From: an uncultured Flavobacteriales bacterium
Lineage (GTDB): Bacteria > Bacteroidota > Bacteroidia > Flavobacteriales > Weeksellaceae
NCBI GenBank assembly: GCA_937973555.1
Contig: CALJKL010000030.1
Coordinates: 1 to 64,000 of the forward strand
Direction: 5' to 3'
Length of the DNA stretch: 64,000 nucleotides
A program made the position numbers and the translations under genes. Shown here piece after piece: positions 1-8,181 of the stretch (positions are counted from its first letter, which is position 1; every line of letters starts with the position of its first letter). The notes under the pieces are model-generated. The model was not told where the DNA came from and did no database searches. It worked only from the letters and a program-made list of their open reading frames with translations.

Positions 1-2
1 GC

Positions 3-512
3 TTACAGAAGTACTGCTAGAGCGGCTACGGTTGCTTCTCGAGAAGAGCTAACGCGGGTTATGACCCCTTTTGTGACAAGCCCCGACAATCCCTCTTTCT
101 TGCCTATGTCTCGAATCCCGTGACTTGCCGATATGGCATCGCTTAGATTCTTGCCCTCGGCTATATGCTGCTGTGCAGTGGTCGGCGTCATCACGCGGGG
201 GCTAAAGCCGCTGCCTTCCTCTCCTTTTGCATTAATAACACAAGCGGCTGTTCCGGTATACCAATTATCACCAACTCGGCTTTGGCCACCTTCTAGTCCA
301 ACCGCATAGTCTGACTTGGTAAGGTCAAGAGCCTTTTGCGCCCTGTTTCGTGCACCCTCTAAACTGGTTTCGTCATCCATAGGTTGTTCGCTGACCCCAG
401 ACTCTGTTGCTACCGCAATATACTCGACGTCCTCTTGACCGAGCAGCAAGCCGAAGGCTTGTTTAACTGCCTCAATTTTTGTTGGGTTTTTTGAACCGAT
501 TGCTACTTTCAT
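3..512 (-). CDS. DUF84 / YjjX-type inosine/xanthosine triphosphatase
   Basis: The protein opens with MKVAIGSKNPTKIEAVKQ, the N-terminal nucleotide-binding signature of the DUF84 (YjjX) family, and continues with SGVSEQPMDDE and AVGLEGG, also family motifs. These enzymes hydrolyse ITP/XTP and so keep deaminated purines out of nucleic acids. At about 169 residues it has the usual family length and looks complete. A TTG start 9 nt upstream is possible, but the ATG at 512 begins directly with the conserved MKVAIGS. The gene is about 51% GC, far above its neighbours, and has no operon partner here. It looks foreign: horizontally acquired, or contaminating sequence joined at a contig end. Confidence 0.8.
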   Translation of the reverse strand: MKVAIGSKNPTKIEAVKQAFGLLLGQEDVEYIAVATESGVSEQPMDDETSLEGARNRAQKALDLTKSDYAVGLEGGQSRVGDNWYTGTAACVINAKGEEGSGFSPRVMTPTTAQQHIAEGKNLSDAISASHGIRDIGKKEGLSGLVTKGVITRVSSSREATVAALAVLL

Positions 513-552
513 CGGTGTCAATGTAGCAAACAGGTTGAAAATACTTGAAAAA

Positions 553-825
553 ATGGTGGCAAAAGTATCAAAAAAGAAAAAAATAATAACTGTTTTTGGA
601 ACGACACAAACAGACCCAAAGTATGCTGCCGAACTGGCTCAAACAATACAATCAAACCAAAGAGTACTCATTGATGATTTTAGTGAACGCTCACTCCCCT
701 GCTCAGAATACCAAGATAAAGTACAGTGCTCAGAAATAATTCATCTAAAAAAAGAAATAAAAAAACACAGCCTCAAAAAAGACTGTGTTTTAAAATATTA
801 CAAAAGATTCTATTTTAATAATTAA
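553..825 (+). CDS. Unrecognised ORF, probably a truncated foreign gene
   Basis: This ORF (ATG at 553; a TTG at 535 is also possible) encodes a Lys-rich start followed by [18 protein letters not shown], which looks like the first beta strand and loop of a Rossmann-like domain, vaguely like LOG/SLOG proteins. I do not recognise it further. Its last 20 or so residues are translated from the glyA terminator hairpin (762-791), so the natural gene probably ended elsewhere. Base composition drops from about 40% GC to very AT-rich near 730-760, which suggests a sequence junction that cut the gene. It may be non-functional. Confidence 0.25.
   Translation: MVAKVSKKKKIITVFGTTQTDPKYAAELAQTIQSNQRVLIDDFSERSLPCSEYQDKVQCSEIIHLKKEIKKHSLKKDCVLKYYKRFYFNN
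762..791 (-). terminator. Rho-independent terminator of glyA
   Basis: Inverted repeat AAAACACAG / CTGTGTTTT with a 12-nt loop, followed by a T run on the minus strand, lying 24 nt past the glyA stop codon. Confidence 0.75.
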
Positions 826-2083
826 ACAATGCTTTCCCGTTCATCAACTCATGAACTTTTTGTTTCACAGCTTCTAAAGTATTTTCATTATTGATATCCA
901 AAACTACTTCATTGATTAAGTCTGCTATGACCTCCATATCCTTTTCTACCAAACCACGAGTGGTAATAGCTGCCGTACCCAATCTGATTCCTGAAGTAAT
1001 AAAAGGAGATTTATCATCATAAGGCACCATATTTTTGTTGCAAGTAATATCTGCTTTCACCAATGCTTTTTCAGTTTCTTTACCGTTTACGTTTTTATTT
1101 CGAAGATCAACGAGCATCAAGTGGTTGTCTGTCCCACCGCTTACAATATCAAAACCTCTATTTATCATGGCCTTAGCCAAAGCCTGAGCATTGGCAATCA
1201 CTTGCTTGGTATAGACTTCAAATTTAGAGTCAATAGCTTCTGCATATGCTACCGCTTTTGCCGCAATCACATGCTCTAGTGGTCCGCCCTGAGTTCCAGG
1301 AAAAACGGCACCATCCAAAACGGCACTCATCATTTTAGTTTCCCCTTTTGGTGTTTTATGGCCATAAGTGTTTTCAAAGTCTTTGCCCATCATAATCATA
1401 CCGCCTCTTGGCCCACGAAGAGTTTTATGGGTAGTAGTAGTCACTACATGGCAATGTTCAAATGGAGAATTCAATAAACCTTTTGCTACCAATCCTGCAG
1501 GGTGTGCTATATCTGCCCAAAGAGTAGCCCCTACCTCATCAGCAATTTCTCTGTATTTTTTGTAATCTAAATCTCTAGAATAGGCAGAAAAACCGGCAAT
1601 CAATAATTTTGGTCTTTCTTTAAGTGCCACTTCGCGCATTTGGTTATAATCGATTCTGCCCGATTCTCTTTCTACGCCATAAAAAACCGGACGGAAATTA
1701 ATCCCTGAAAAATTTACATGTGATCCATGGGTAAGGTGACCTCCCATAGAAAGATCCATTCCCATTACGGTATCGCCAGGCTTTAGAACCGAAAGATAAA
1801 TAGCTGCATTAGCCTGCGAACCAGAATGGGGCTGCACGTTGGCATATTCTACTCCAAAAAGTTCTTTGGCTCTTTCAATCGCTAATGTTTCCACCTCATC
1901 CACTACTTCACATCCTCCATAATATCTCTTTCCAGGATATCCTTCAGCATATTTGTTGGTTAAAACACTTCCCATGGCTTTCATCACATTGTCAGAAACA
2001 AAATTTTCTGATGCAATCAATTCAATACCATGTGTTTGTCTTTGTTTTTCTTTTTCAATCAGTTCAAAAATTGGGTCTTGCAT
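815..2083 (-). CDS. glyA: Serine hydroxymethyltransferase
   Basis: A 422-residue fold-type I PLP enzyme that interconverts serine and glycine while charging tetrahydrofolate with a one-carbon unit, in the cytosol. The sequence shows the family start IELIASENF, the [13 protein letters not shown] substrate-binding segment, HSGSQANAA, and the PLP-lysine motif [14 protein letters not shown] with the Schiff-base lysine at about K220. Length matches the usual 415-430 residues. It has its own terminator and sits alone between the foreign-looking left end and the DUF72 gene on the same strand. Confidence 0.97.
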   Translation of the reverse strand: MQDPIFELIEKEKQRQTHGIELIASENFVSDNVMKAMGSVLTNKYAEGYPGKRYYGGCEVVDEVETLAIERAKELFGVEYANVQPHSGSQANAAIYLSVLKPGDTVMGMDLSMGGHLTHGSHVNFSGINFRPVFYGVERESGRIDYNQMREVALKERPKLLIAGFSAYSRDLDYKKYREIADEVGATLWADIAHPAGLVAKGLLNSPFEHCHVVTTTTHKTLRGPRGGMIMMGKDFENTYGHKTPKGETKMMSAVLDGAVFPGTQGGPLEHVIAAKAVAYAEAIDSKFEVYTKQVIANAQALAKAMINRGFDIVSGGTDNHLMLVDLRNKNVNGKETEKALVKADITCNKNMVPYDDKSPFITSGIRLGTAAITTRGLVEKDMEVIADLINEVVLDINNENTLEAVKQKVHELMNGKALFNY

Positions 2084-2167
2084 ATGTAGATTTATTTTTT
2101 GCGAATTTAATGAATTTTATCTTAAAAATAAGGCCACTCCACTTAGAAAAAGCCTTTATAATTTGTC

Positions 2168-3049
2168 TTAAAAAAGTGTTTTTGTTTCTGCCATTGTTGG
2201 GATTTGAATTTCTGTTCCAAATTCTGCATTCAATTTCTCAATGAAATACGCAGAAAGCAAAGGCGAAGCCCTTTCTACATTTTGATGCACAAAGAAGTAG
2301 AGGTTTTTCAAACCTTCCTTTTTCCAAAGTTTAATGCGCTCTATCCAATCATCTAATCTTGCATAATCGCTCTCAGCATTGGCCCCTACATATCGAATGA
2401 AAGCCGTATCAGTGGTCAACCTCATGTGCAACATATCTCTTCTACCGGCAGTATCTACAATTATATTGGCCATTTTATTTTCTTCCAGCAATTGACAAAG
2501 TTTGTCTAAATTTTCATCTTCAAACCACTCGGCACTTCTTACTTCTATAGCTAAAGGAACTTCTTTTGGCCAATCTTTCACAAATTTCTCCACCCTATCG
2601 AAATCTTTTGGTTTGAAATTATCATGCAATTGAAGAAAAACCATTCCTAATTTGTCTCCAAAATTCAAAACCGAAGTGGCATAATCTGTTACCACATCCG
2701 TCACATTGAGCAATCTTCGGAAATGAGAAACGGTATTGGTAATTTTTGGGAAAAATTTAAAATCTTCTGGTGTTTTTTCTCTCCAAGTTAAGACCTGTTC
2801 CGGGCTTGGCATGCCATAAAAGGTAGCATTCAATTCTATAGAATTAAATTGGGTGGCATAATAACTCAATTCATCTTTGGTACCCTTAGGATAGAAACCT
2901 TTGAGGTCAGTTTTATTCCACTTGGCACAACCTATATAAACATTAAAATCTGAACCTTTAGATTTTGCTAAAACCTCCTTTGTTTTAGGATGATCTTTAG
3001 GTAATGTAAAATCTATTTTTGAAGGATCTTCTACTTGTCCGAATTTCAT
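2168..3049 (-). CDS. DUF72 family protein (YecE-like)
   Basis: A 293-residue DUF72 protein, a TIM-barrel-like family of unknown biochemical function. It is recognised by NVYIGCAKW, the FNSIELNATFYGMPS segment, FKFFPKITNTVSHFRRL, and the late LPLAIEVRSAEWF and DTAGRRDMLHM strands. A Bacteroidota -7 element (TATCTTTG, 3074-3081) lies 25 nt upstream of the ATG, so it is likely transcribed on its own, downstream of the nrdBA terminator. No signal peptide or membrane segment is visible. No function should be assigned beyond the family name. Confidence 0.88.
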   Translation of the reverse strand: MKFGQVEDPSKIDFTLPKDHPKTKEVLAKSKGSDFNVYIGCAKWNKTDLKGFYPKGTKDELSYYATQFNSIELNATFYGMPSPEQVLTWREKTPEDFKFFPKITNTVSHFRRLLNVTDVVTDYATSVLNFGDKLGMVFLQLHDNFKPKDFDRVEKFVKDWPKEVPLAIEVRSAEWFEDENLDKLCQLLEENKMANIIVDTAGRRDMLHMRLTTDTAFIRYVGANAESDYARLDDWIERIKLWKKEGLKNLYFFVHQNVERASPLLSAYFIEKLNAEFGTEIQIPTMAETKTLF

Positions 3050-3073
3050 AATGAATAAGATTAGGGTTCTTTA

Positions 3074-3081
3074 CAAAGATA
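3074..3081 (-). promoter_or_regulatory. -7 promoter element before the DUF72 gene
   Basis: Reads TATCTTTG on the minus strand, matching the Bacteroidota consensus TAnnTTTG. A convincing -33 TTTG is not evident (TGTG lies near the right spacing). Confidence 0.5.
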
Positions 3082-3096
3082 ATTTTTTAAAAAATT

Positions 3097-3123
3097 AAAA
3101 CCACAGAACTATACTGTGGTTTT
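3097..3123 (-). terminator. Terminator of nrdBA
   Basis: Perfect 10-bp inverted repeat AAAACCACAG / CTGTGGTTTT with a 7-nt loop, just after the nrdA stop on the minus strand and followed by A/T-rich DNA. Confidence 0.75.
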
Positions 3124-3145
3124 AATAATCATTTTCACTTATTTT

Positions 3146-4801
3146 TTATGCTTCACAACTTGAGCAAGTCACAAAATTCACCATCAATTCTTTAGAAACA
3201 GACTGAGAACGTTGATAATACAAGGTCTTAACTCCCATTTTCCAAGCCTCTATCATCAGATTGTTCACATCTTTAATTGCCATAGAAGATGGGATATTCA
3301 AGTTTAGTGATTGTGTCTGGTCAATATATTGCTGTCTTTGAGCCGCCTGTGTAATAATCTCCATTGGAGAAATTTCCTTGAATGTCTTGAAGACATCCTT
3401 CTCCGTTTGGCTCAGTTGAGACATGTGTTGTACAGAACCATGGTTTAACATGATTTCTCTCCATATATCTTCATTGTCTAATCCTTTTTCTTCAAGCAAT
3501 CTTGCCAAATATTTGTTCTTTCTCATGAAATTTCCTTTCGCTAAACCAGCTTTGTAATAGTTAGATGCGAATGGTTCAATTCCTGGAGAAGTTTGTCCCA
3601 AAATAGCAGAAGAAGAAGTAGTAGGCGCAATGGCCATAGTGGTAGTATTTCTCAACCCATATCCCTTCAATACCTCTGGTTCACCATAGATACCTGCCAA
3701 TTCTTTGGAAGCCTGTATAGACTGTTCCTGAATTTGTTTGAAAGCTTTTGCATTGAACATTTTAGCTTCCATACTTTCAAAAGGAATCATGTTTTTCTGT
3801 AGATATGAATGATATCCCAATACCCCCAAACCAAGAGCTCTGTGTCTCATCGCAAATCTTCTTGCAGATTGTAGGTAATAGTTTCCTTCGGTCTTTTCTA
3901 CAAATTCAGAAAGAACCGCATCTAGGAAATAGATGGCTAATTTTACTGCATCGGTATCTTTCCATTCGTCATACAATTCCAAATTCATGGAAGAAAGACA
4001 ACAGATGAAAGATTCGTCTGCCGTAGAAGGCAACATGATTTCTGAACAAAGGTTACTGGCGTTGATTACCGCTCCGCTGTCTTTGTATACTTGTGGTTTA
4101 TTGCGGTTAACATTATCTGTAAATAGAATGTATGGAAGTCCTTTTTTCTGACGAGACTCCAATACTTTTGCCCATACTTTACGCTTATCCATATCTCCGT
4201 CTATCATGTCTTGCATCCAGTAATCCGGTACGCAAACTCCCATAAACAGGTTCTGAATAGGGCTTCCTATTTCTTTAATATTTAAGAATTCTTCTATATC
4301 TCCATGGTCGATATCCAGATAAGCAGCAAATGCTCCTCTTCTCACCCCTCCTTGTGAAACCACATCCATAGCGGTATCAAACAACTTCATGAAAGAAACG
4401 GCTCCGGAAGATTTACCATTATCTGTTACAGCAGTTCCACGGTTACGCAATTCTCCGAAGTAACCTGATGTACCTCCTCCAATTTTTGTCTGCATAATAA
4501 CTTCACCCAATTTGTGAGTAATGCCTTCAATATGATCTGGCACATGTACGTTGAAACATGAAATAGGCAAACCACGTTGCGTACCCATATTGGCCCAAAC
4601 TGGCGAAGAAAAGCTGATCCACCCCTTGGTAATCATTTCCTTGAAAGCAGGAATCAATTCAGGTTTATATAATCTTTTTGCGGCCGCAGTAGTAATTCTG
4701 TCTATGGCTCCTTCTACAGTCTCTCCTTTTAGAAGATAGCCTCTATTGAGCATTTGCTCAGACTCTTCATTTAGCCACCAAATGTCTAATTTCTCTTCCA
4801 T
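3146..4801 (-). CDS. nrdA: Ribonucleotide reductase class I, alpha subunit, without ATP cone
   Basis: Catalytic subunit that reduces ribonucleoside diphosphates to deoxy forms. At 551 residues it is about 200 shorter than E. coli NrdA because the N-terminal ATP-cone activity domain is missing: the protein starts almost directly in the ten-stranded barrel. The active-site set is visible: C82 (SCFNVHVP), N250/C252/E254 in NASNLCSEI, C268 in FICCLSS, the radical-transfer pair Y528-Y529, and the C-terminal redox pair CSSC at 546-549. It lies 6 nt after nrdB in one operon. Without the cone, dATP inhibition of overall activity is probably absent, while the specificity site may remain. Confidence 0.95.
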   Translation of the reverse strand: MEEKLDIWWLNEESEQMLNRGYLLKGETVEGAIDRITTAAAKRLYKPELIPAFKEMITKGWISFSSPVWANMGTQRGLPISCFNVHVPDHIEGITHKLGEVIMQTKIGGGTSGYFGELRNRGTAVTDNGKSSGAVSFMKLFDTAMDVVSQGGVRRGAFAAYLDIDHGDIEEFLNIKEIGSPIQNLFMGVCVPDYWMQDMIDGDMDKRKVWAKVLESRQKKGLPYILFTDNVNRNKPQVYKDSGAVINASNLCSEIMLPSTADESFICCLSSMNLELYDEWKDTDAVKLAIYFLDAVLSEFVEKTEGNYYLQSARRFAMRHRALGLGVLGYHSYLQKNMIPFESMEAKMFNAKAFKQIQEQSIQASKELAGIYGEPEVLKGYGLRNTTTMAIAPTTSSSAILGQTSPGIEPFASNYYKAGLAKGNFMRKNKYLARLLEEKGLDNEDIWREIMLNHGSVQHMSQLSQTEKDVFKTFKEISPMEIITQAAQRQQYIDQTQSLNLNIPSSMAIKDVNNLMIEAWKMGVKTLYYQRSQSVSKELMVNFVTCSSCEA

Positions 4802-4807
4802 AATTTT

Positions 4808-5782
4808 TTAAAAAAGGTCGTTCGCAGTAATACTCTTATCATGTTTGGTATAATCTACCGGTCTTTTTGCAAAGAAATCATCCAATGAATTCGCGAAAAC
4901 TTCTTCTTCAAACCACATCATAGGTCTGTATTGTTCAGGTGTTACATTGTAACGGGTTTTCATGTTGATTTTCTTTAAACTGTCATCTACTCTATATTTC
5001 ATAAAGTTCAGCAAATCTTCTTTAGAGAACATATCCAGTTCTCCTGCTTCGAAAATCCAATCCAAAATTTTAGCTTCTAATTCAATAGATCTGTCTACTA
5101 AATGATAAATATTTTCAATATCAGCATCGGTTAACAATTCTGGTTGCTCTTCTCTAATTTTGTTGATTAAGAAAATACCCGCATTGGCGTGGATTTGCTC
5201 ATCCACAGAAGTCCAGGCAATAATATTGGATACATTTTTCATGTAGCCTTTGAATCTTGTAAAAGATAAAATAGTGGCAAACTGGCTAAAAAGGGAAACA
5301 TTTTCTATTAATATAGAGAACAATAACAAAGAAGAAACATATTCTTTGTGATCTGTAGATTTGGCATTGGCCAAAACTTCGTTCAAATAATCTATTCTTT
5401 CTCTAATGGCAGGAATTTCTACCACATTATTGAACTCATCATTATAACCCAATACTTCTAGCAATCTAGAATACGCCTCACTGTGACGGAATTCGCATTC
5501 TGCAAAAGTAGCTCCCAGACCATTCAATTCCGGTTTCGGCATGTGGTTATAGAGATTCCCCCAAAAAGTCTTTACAGCTACTTCTATTTGTGCAATAGCC
5601 AATAGCGCATGCTTTACGGCATTTTGCTCGTAAGGCTCTAAATTGGAGTGAAAATCTTGTACATCTGCTGTAAAATCAATTTCGGAATGAACCCAAAAGG
5701 ATTTGTTAATAGCATCTACGAATTGTAGAACATCCGGATATTCAAATGGTTTGTAGTTAATACGTTTGTCAAAGATTCCCAT
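4808..5782 (-). CDS. nrdB: Ribonucleotide reductase class I, beta (radical) subunit
   Basis: A 324-residue ferritin-like radical subunit. The metal ligands and tyrosyl-radical residue can be placed: E67, E97 and H100 with Y104 in the CEFRHSEAY segment, E160 in LIENVSLF, and E195/H198 in DEQIHANAG. The first ligand appears to be Glu where E. coli has Asp. The radical Tyr is present, so a Tyr-radical cofactor is expected, whether di-iron or another dimetal centre. There is no N-terminal ATP cone, in contrast to some Flavobacteriia whose NrdB carries one. It is the first gene of the nrdBA operon, and no clear NrdR box was found upstream. Confidence 0.95.
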   Translation of the reverse strand: MGIFDKRINYKPFEYPDVLQFVDAINKSFWVHSEIDFTADVQDFHSNLEPYEQNAVKHALLAIAQIEVAVKTFWGNLYNHMPKPELNGLGATFAECEFRHSEAYSRLLEVLGYNDEFNNVVEIPAIRERIDYLNEVLANAKSTDHKEYVSSLLLFSILIENVSLFSQFATILSFTRFKGYMKNVSNIIAWTSVDEQIHANAGIFLINKIREEQPELLTDADIENIYHLVDRSIELEAKILDWIFEAGELDMFSKEDLLNFMKYRVDDSLKKINMKTRYNVTPEQYRPMMWFEEEVFANSLDDFFAKRPVDYTKHDKSITANDLF

Positions 5783-6212
5783 GGTTGCGTTATATATTTA
5801 TAGTAAACAATTATTAATTTCTAAATAACTGCGTCTCAAAAGAACCCGTATAAACCTGAAAACCAAACTTATACAATAACAAAATTAATATTAAAATATT
5901 TTTTCTTTCTCTTTAAGACACGTTTACAAAAATAGAAATTGAACCGCAAAAAAGAAAGGGCAAATGCATTCAAAATGTTAATTTTTTGATTTTAAGGCCA
6001 AAAAGTTTTCCACAATGACATAGAATTTCCATTAATAAAGGATTTCATGAAATTGGAATTCAAAAAAGGGGTTTGAGCGTTATTTTGTATTAAACATTTT
6101 TTAGAAAATACCTTTAATAAAGGACAAAATTATTAAACAAAAAAATAAGAAAATTGAGGTTTATAAACTGTAACAACTTTATGATAAAATCTACTAATTA
6201 CAAAAAGTCTCA
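5783..6212. other. 430-bp divergent intergenic region (nrdBA / efflux operon)
   Basis: AT-rich DNA between divergent operons with no ORF of note. It holds a possible -7 element for nrdB (TAAGTTTG on minus, 5864-5871, without a well-spaced -33), a 12-bp perfect palindrome ATTTCATGAAAT (6042-6053), a perfect inverted repeat CCTTTA-A-TAAAGG (6111-6123), and two direct copies of TTAATAAAGGA (6032-6042 and 6114-6124). The repeats lie on the efflux-operon side and could be operator sites. No riboswitch was recognised. Confidence 0.5.
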
Positions 6213-6902
6213 ATGTTAGTAATTAAAGATTTACACAAGTCTTACGAGATTGGCCAAAACAAACTGCATGTTCTAAAGGGTATCAACCTGGAAATCAACG
6301 AAGGAGAATTTGTTTCCATCATGGGAAGCTCCGGTTCCGGAAAATCTACTCTGCTTAATATTATCGGTATTCTGGATGAAAAAGATAGCGGTATTTATCA
6401 GCTTGACGGAATTTCTATAGAACATCTTTCCGAAACCAAAGCTGCCGAATACAGAAGCCGCTTTTTGGGATTTGTATTTCAGTCTTTTAATTTAATTGGC
6501 TATAAAACTGCCTTGGAAAACGTGGCTTTGCCTCTTTATTACCAAAACGTTTCTAGAAAAGAACGCAATGAAAAAGCCATGGAATATCTGGAAAAGGTAG
6601 GGCTTGCACAATGGGCTAACCATTTGCCTAATGAACTTTCTGGAGGACAAAAACAGCGTGTAGCCATTGCCAGAGCATTGATTACCAACCCAAAAGTAAT
6701 TTTGGCGGATGAACCTACCGGTGCATTAGACTCCCAAACAACACACGACATTATGAAACTCCTTCAGCAGATTAATAATGAAGGAAAAACGATTATAGTA
6801 GTTACCCACGAACCCGATGTGGCTGCACAAACCAAAAGAAATGTCCACCTTAAAGATGGATTGATAGAAACTGACGTGGTTATAAATCAAGTAGTTCTGT
6901 AA
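6213..6902 (+). CDS. ABC transporter ATP-binding protein, MacB/LolD type
   Basis: A 229-residue ATPase with Walker [10 protein letters not shown] (about residues 36-44), the Q-loop in [14 protein letters not shown] signature [15 protein letters not shown], Walker [13 protein letters not shown] and the switch histidine in VVTHEPD. The LNIIGILD and DEPTGALDS segments place it with MacB/LolD/FtsE-type exporters rather than importers. It is the first gene of a plus-strand operon with two FtsX-type permeases and a membrane-fusion protein, so it should power extrusion of a substrate (drug, peptide or lipid) by mechanotransmission. Its substrate cannot be read from sequence. Confidence 0.92.
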   Translation: MLVIKDLHKSYEIGQNKLHVLKGINLEINEGEFVSIMGSSGSGKSTLLNIIGILDEKDSGIYQLDGISIEHLSETKAAEYRSRFLGFVFQSFNLIGYKTALENVALPLYYQNVSRKERNEKAMEYLEKVGLAQWANHLPNELSGGQKQRVAIARALITNPKVILADEPTGALDSQTTHDIMKLLQQINNEGKTIIVVTHEPDVAAQTKRNVHLKDGLIETDVVINQVVL

Positions 6903-6928
6903 GAGTAAAAGATTCAAATAAAAAAAAT

Positions 6929-8158
6929 ATGTTCGATATAGACAGATGGCAAGAAATTTTCAGTTCTATTCGCAGTAATGTACTGCGAACGGTACTTTCT
7001 GGCTTTACTGTTGCATTGGGATTATTTATTTTTATTGTTCTTTTTGGAATTGGCAATGGGCTTCAAAATGCTTTTCAAGAAGGATTTACAAGAGATGCCC
7101 AAAACCTGATTACCATTTTCACCGGAAGAACCACAATAGCCTATGGCGGATTACAAGCAGACAGAAATGTATCACTTAATAATAGTGATTATACTGCCAT
7201 TATCAATTCAGATCCTAAAAAAGTACAATACGCCACTCCAAGATATTCTACCAATCTTACCGTAAAATATGGGAAAGAAAGCGGCACCTATCAAATATCA
7301 GGTGCCAACCAGGATGAAGTATTTATCGAGAACCGAAAGCTTCTCAATGGTAGATTTATTACTCCAAGAGATATTGCCAACAACCATTATGTAGCTGTAA
7401 TAGGAAGAATGGTTCAGCGAGACCTTATCAAAAATGGAAACCCAGTGGGCAAAGAATTGGAAATCAATGGAAGTATCTTCAAAGTAATTGGTGTTTTTGC
7501 AGATGATGGCGGTGACTGGGATGAAAGGATGATCAGCATCCCTATCTCTACTCTTCAGCAGATGAAAAAAGGCTCTGATACCATCAGCACCGTTTTCATT
7601 GCGTATGATGAAAAAATGCAACCCGCCCAGGCTATAGATTATGGCAAAAAATTGGAAAAGGAAATCAAAGCCAGAAAAAAAGTTTCTCCCGATGATCAAA
7701 ATGCAGTAAGAATTAGAAACAATGCAGAAGACCTGAAAGATTCTTTTACCTTTTTATTAGTCATTACTATTATAGTAGGCTTCATTGGCATGGGTACATT
7801 ACTCGCTGGTATTATAGGCATCAGTAATATTATGGTGTATATCGTAAAAGAAAGAACACAGGAAATTGGTGTGAGAAAAGCCATTGGTGCAAAACCCAAC
7901 AGCATTGTTTCCCTCATCATGCAAGAAAGTATTGTCATTACGGTCATTTCAGGTTTTATAGGAGTGGGGTTTGGAGTATTGACGCTTCATTTAATTGGAG
8001 ATAGCCTAGAAGAATATTTCATCAAGCAACCCAGCGTAGGTGGGGGACTTATCTTTATGGCATTTATAAGTTTGGTGGTTTCGGGTTTAATCGCAGGATT
8101 TGTACCGGCATACCGAGCCAGTAAAATAAAACCGATAGAAGCATTAAGAGCAGAATAA
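6929..8158 (+). CDS. ABC transporter permease, MacB-like (FtsX fold), first copy
   Basis: A 409-residue permease: one N-terminal membrane helix (about residues 22-45), a large periplasmic MacB-type core domain (about 50-270), then three C-terminal helices with the FtsX domain containing the NIMVYIVKERTQEIGVRKAIGA signature around residue 310. The C-terminal SKIKPIEALRAE is the typical family ending. It begins 26 nt after the ATPase gene and is paralogous to the next gene, so the transporter is probably a heterodimer of the two permeases with two ATPase copies. Confidence 0.9.
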   Translation: MFDIDRWQEIFSSIRSNVLRTVLSGFTVALGLFIFIVLFGIGNGLQNAFQEGFTRDAQNLITIFTGRTTIAYGGLQADRNVSLNNSDYTAIINSDPKKVQYATPRYSTNLTVKYGKESGTYQISGANQDEVFIENRKLLNGRFITPRDIANNHYVAVIGRMVQRDLIKNGNPVGKELEINGSIFKVIGVFADDGGDWDERMISIPISTLQQMKKGSDTISTVFIAYDEKMQPAQAIDYGKKLEKEIKARKKVSPDDQNAVRIRNNAEDLKDSFTFLLVITIIVGFIGMGTLLAGIIGISNIMVYIVKERTQEIGVRKAIGAKPNSIVSLIMQESIVITVISGFIGVGFGVLTLHLIGDSLEEYFIKQPSVGGGLIFMAFISLVVSGLIAGFVPAYRASKIKPIEALRAE

Positions 8159-8181
8159 ATATTGAATTTTGAATTAAAAAC

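Noticed and set aside
5783..6212. NrdR box or cobalamin riboswitch upstream of nrdBA
   Set aside because: No box resembling the NrdR consensus and no B12 riboswitch core could be found by eye.
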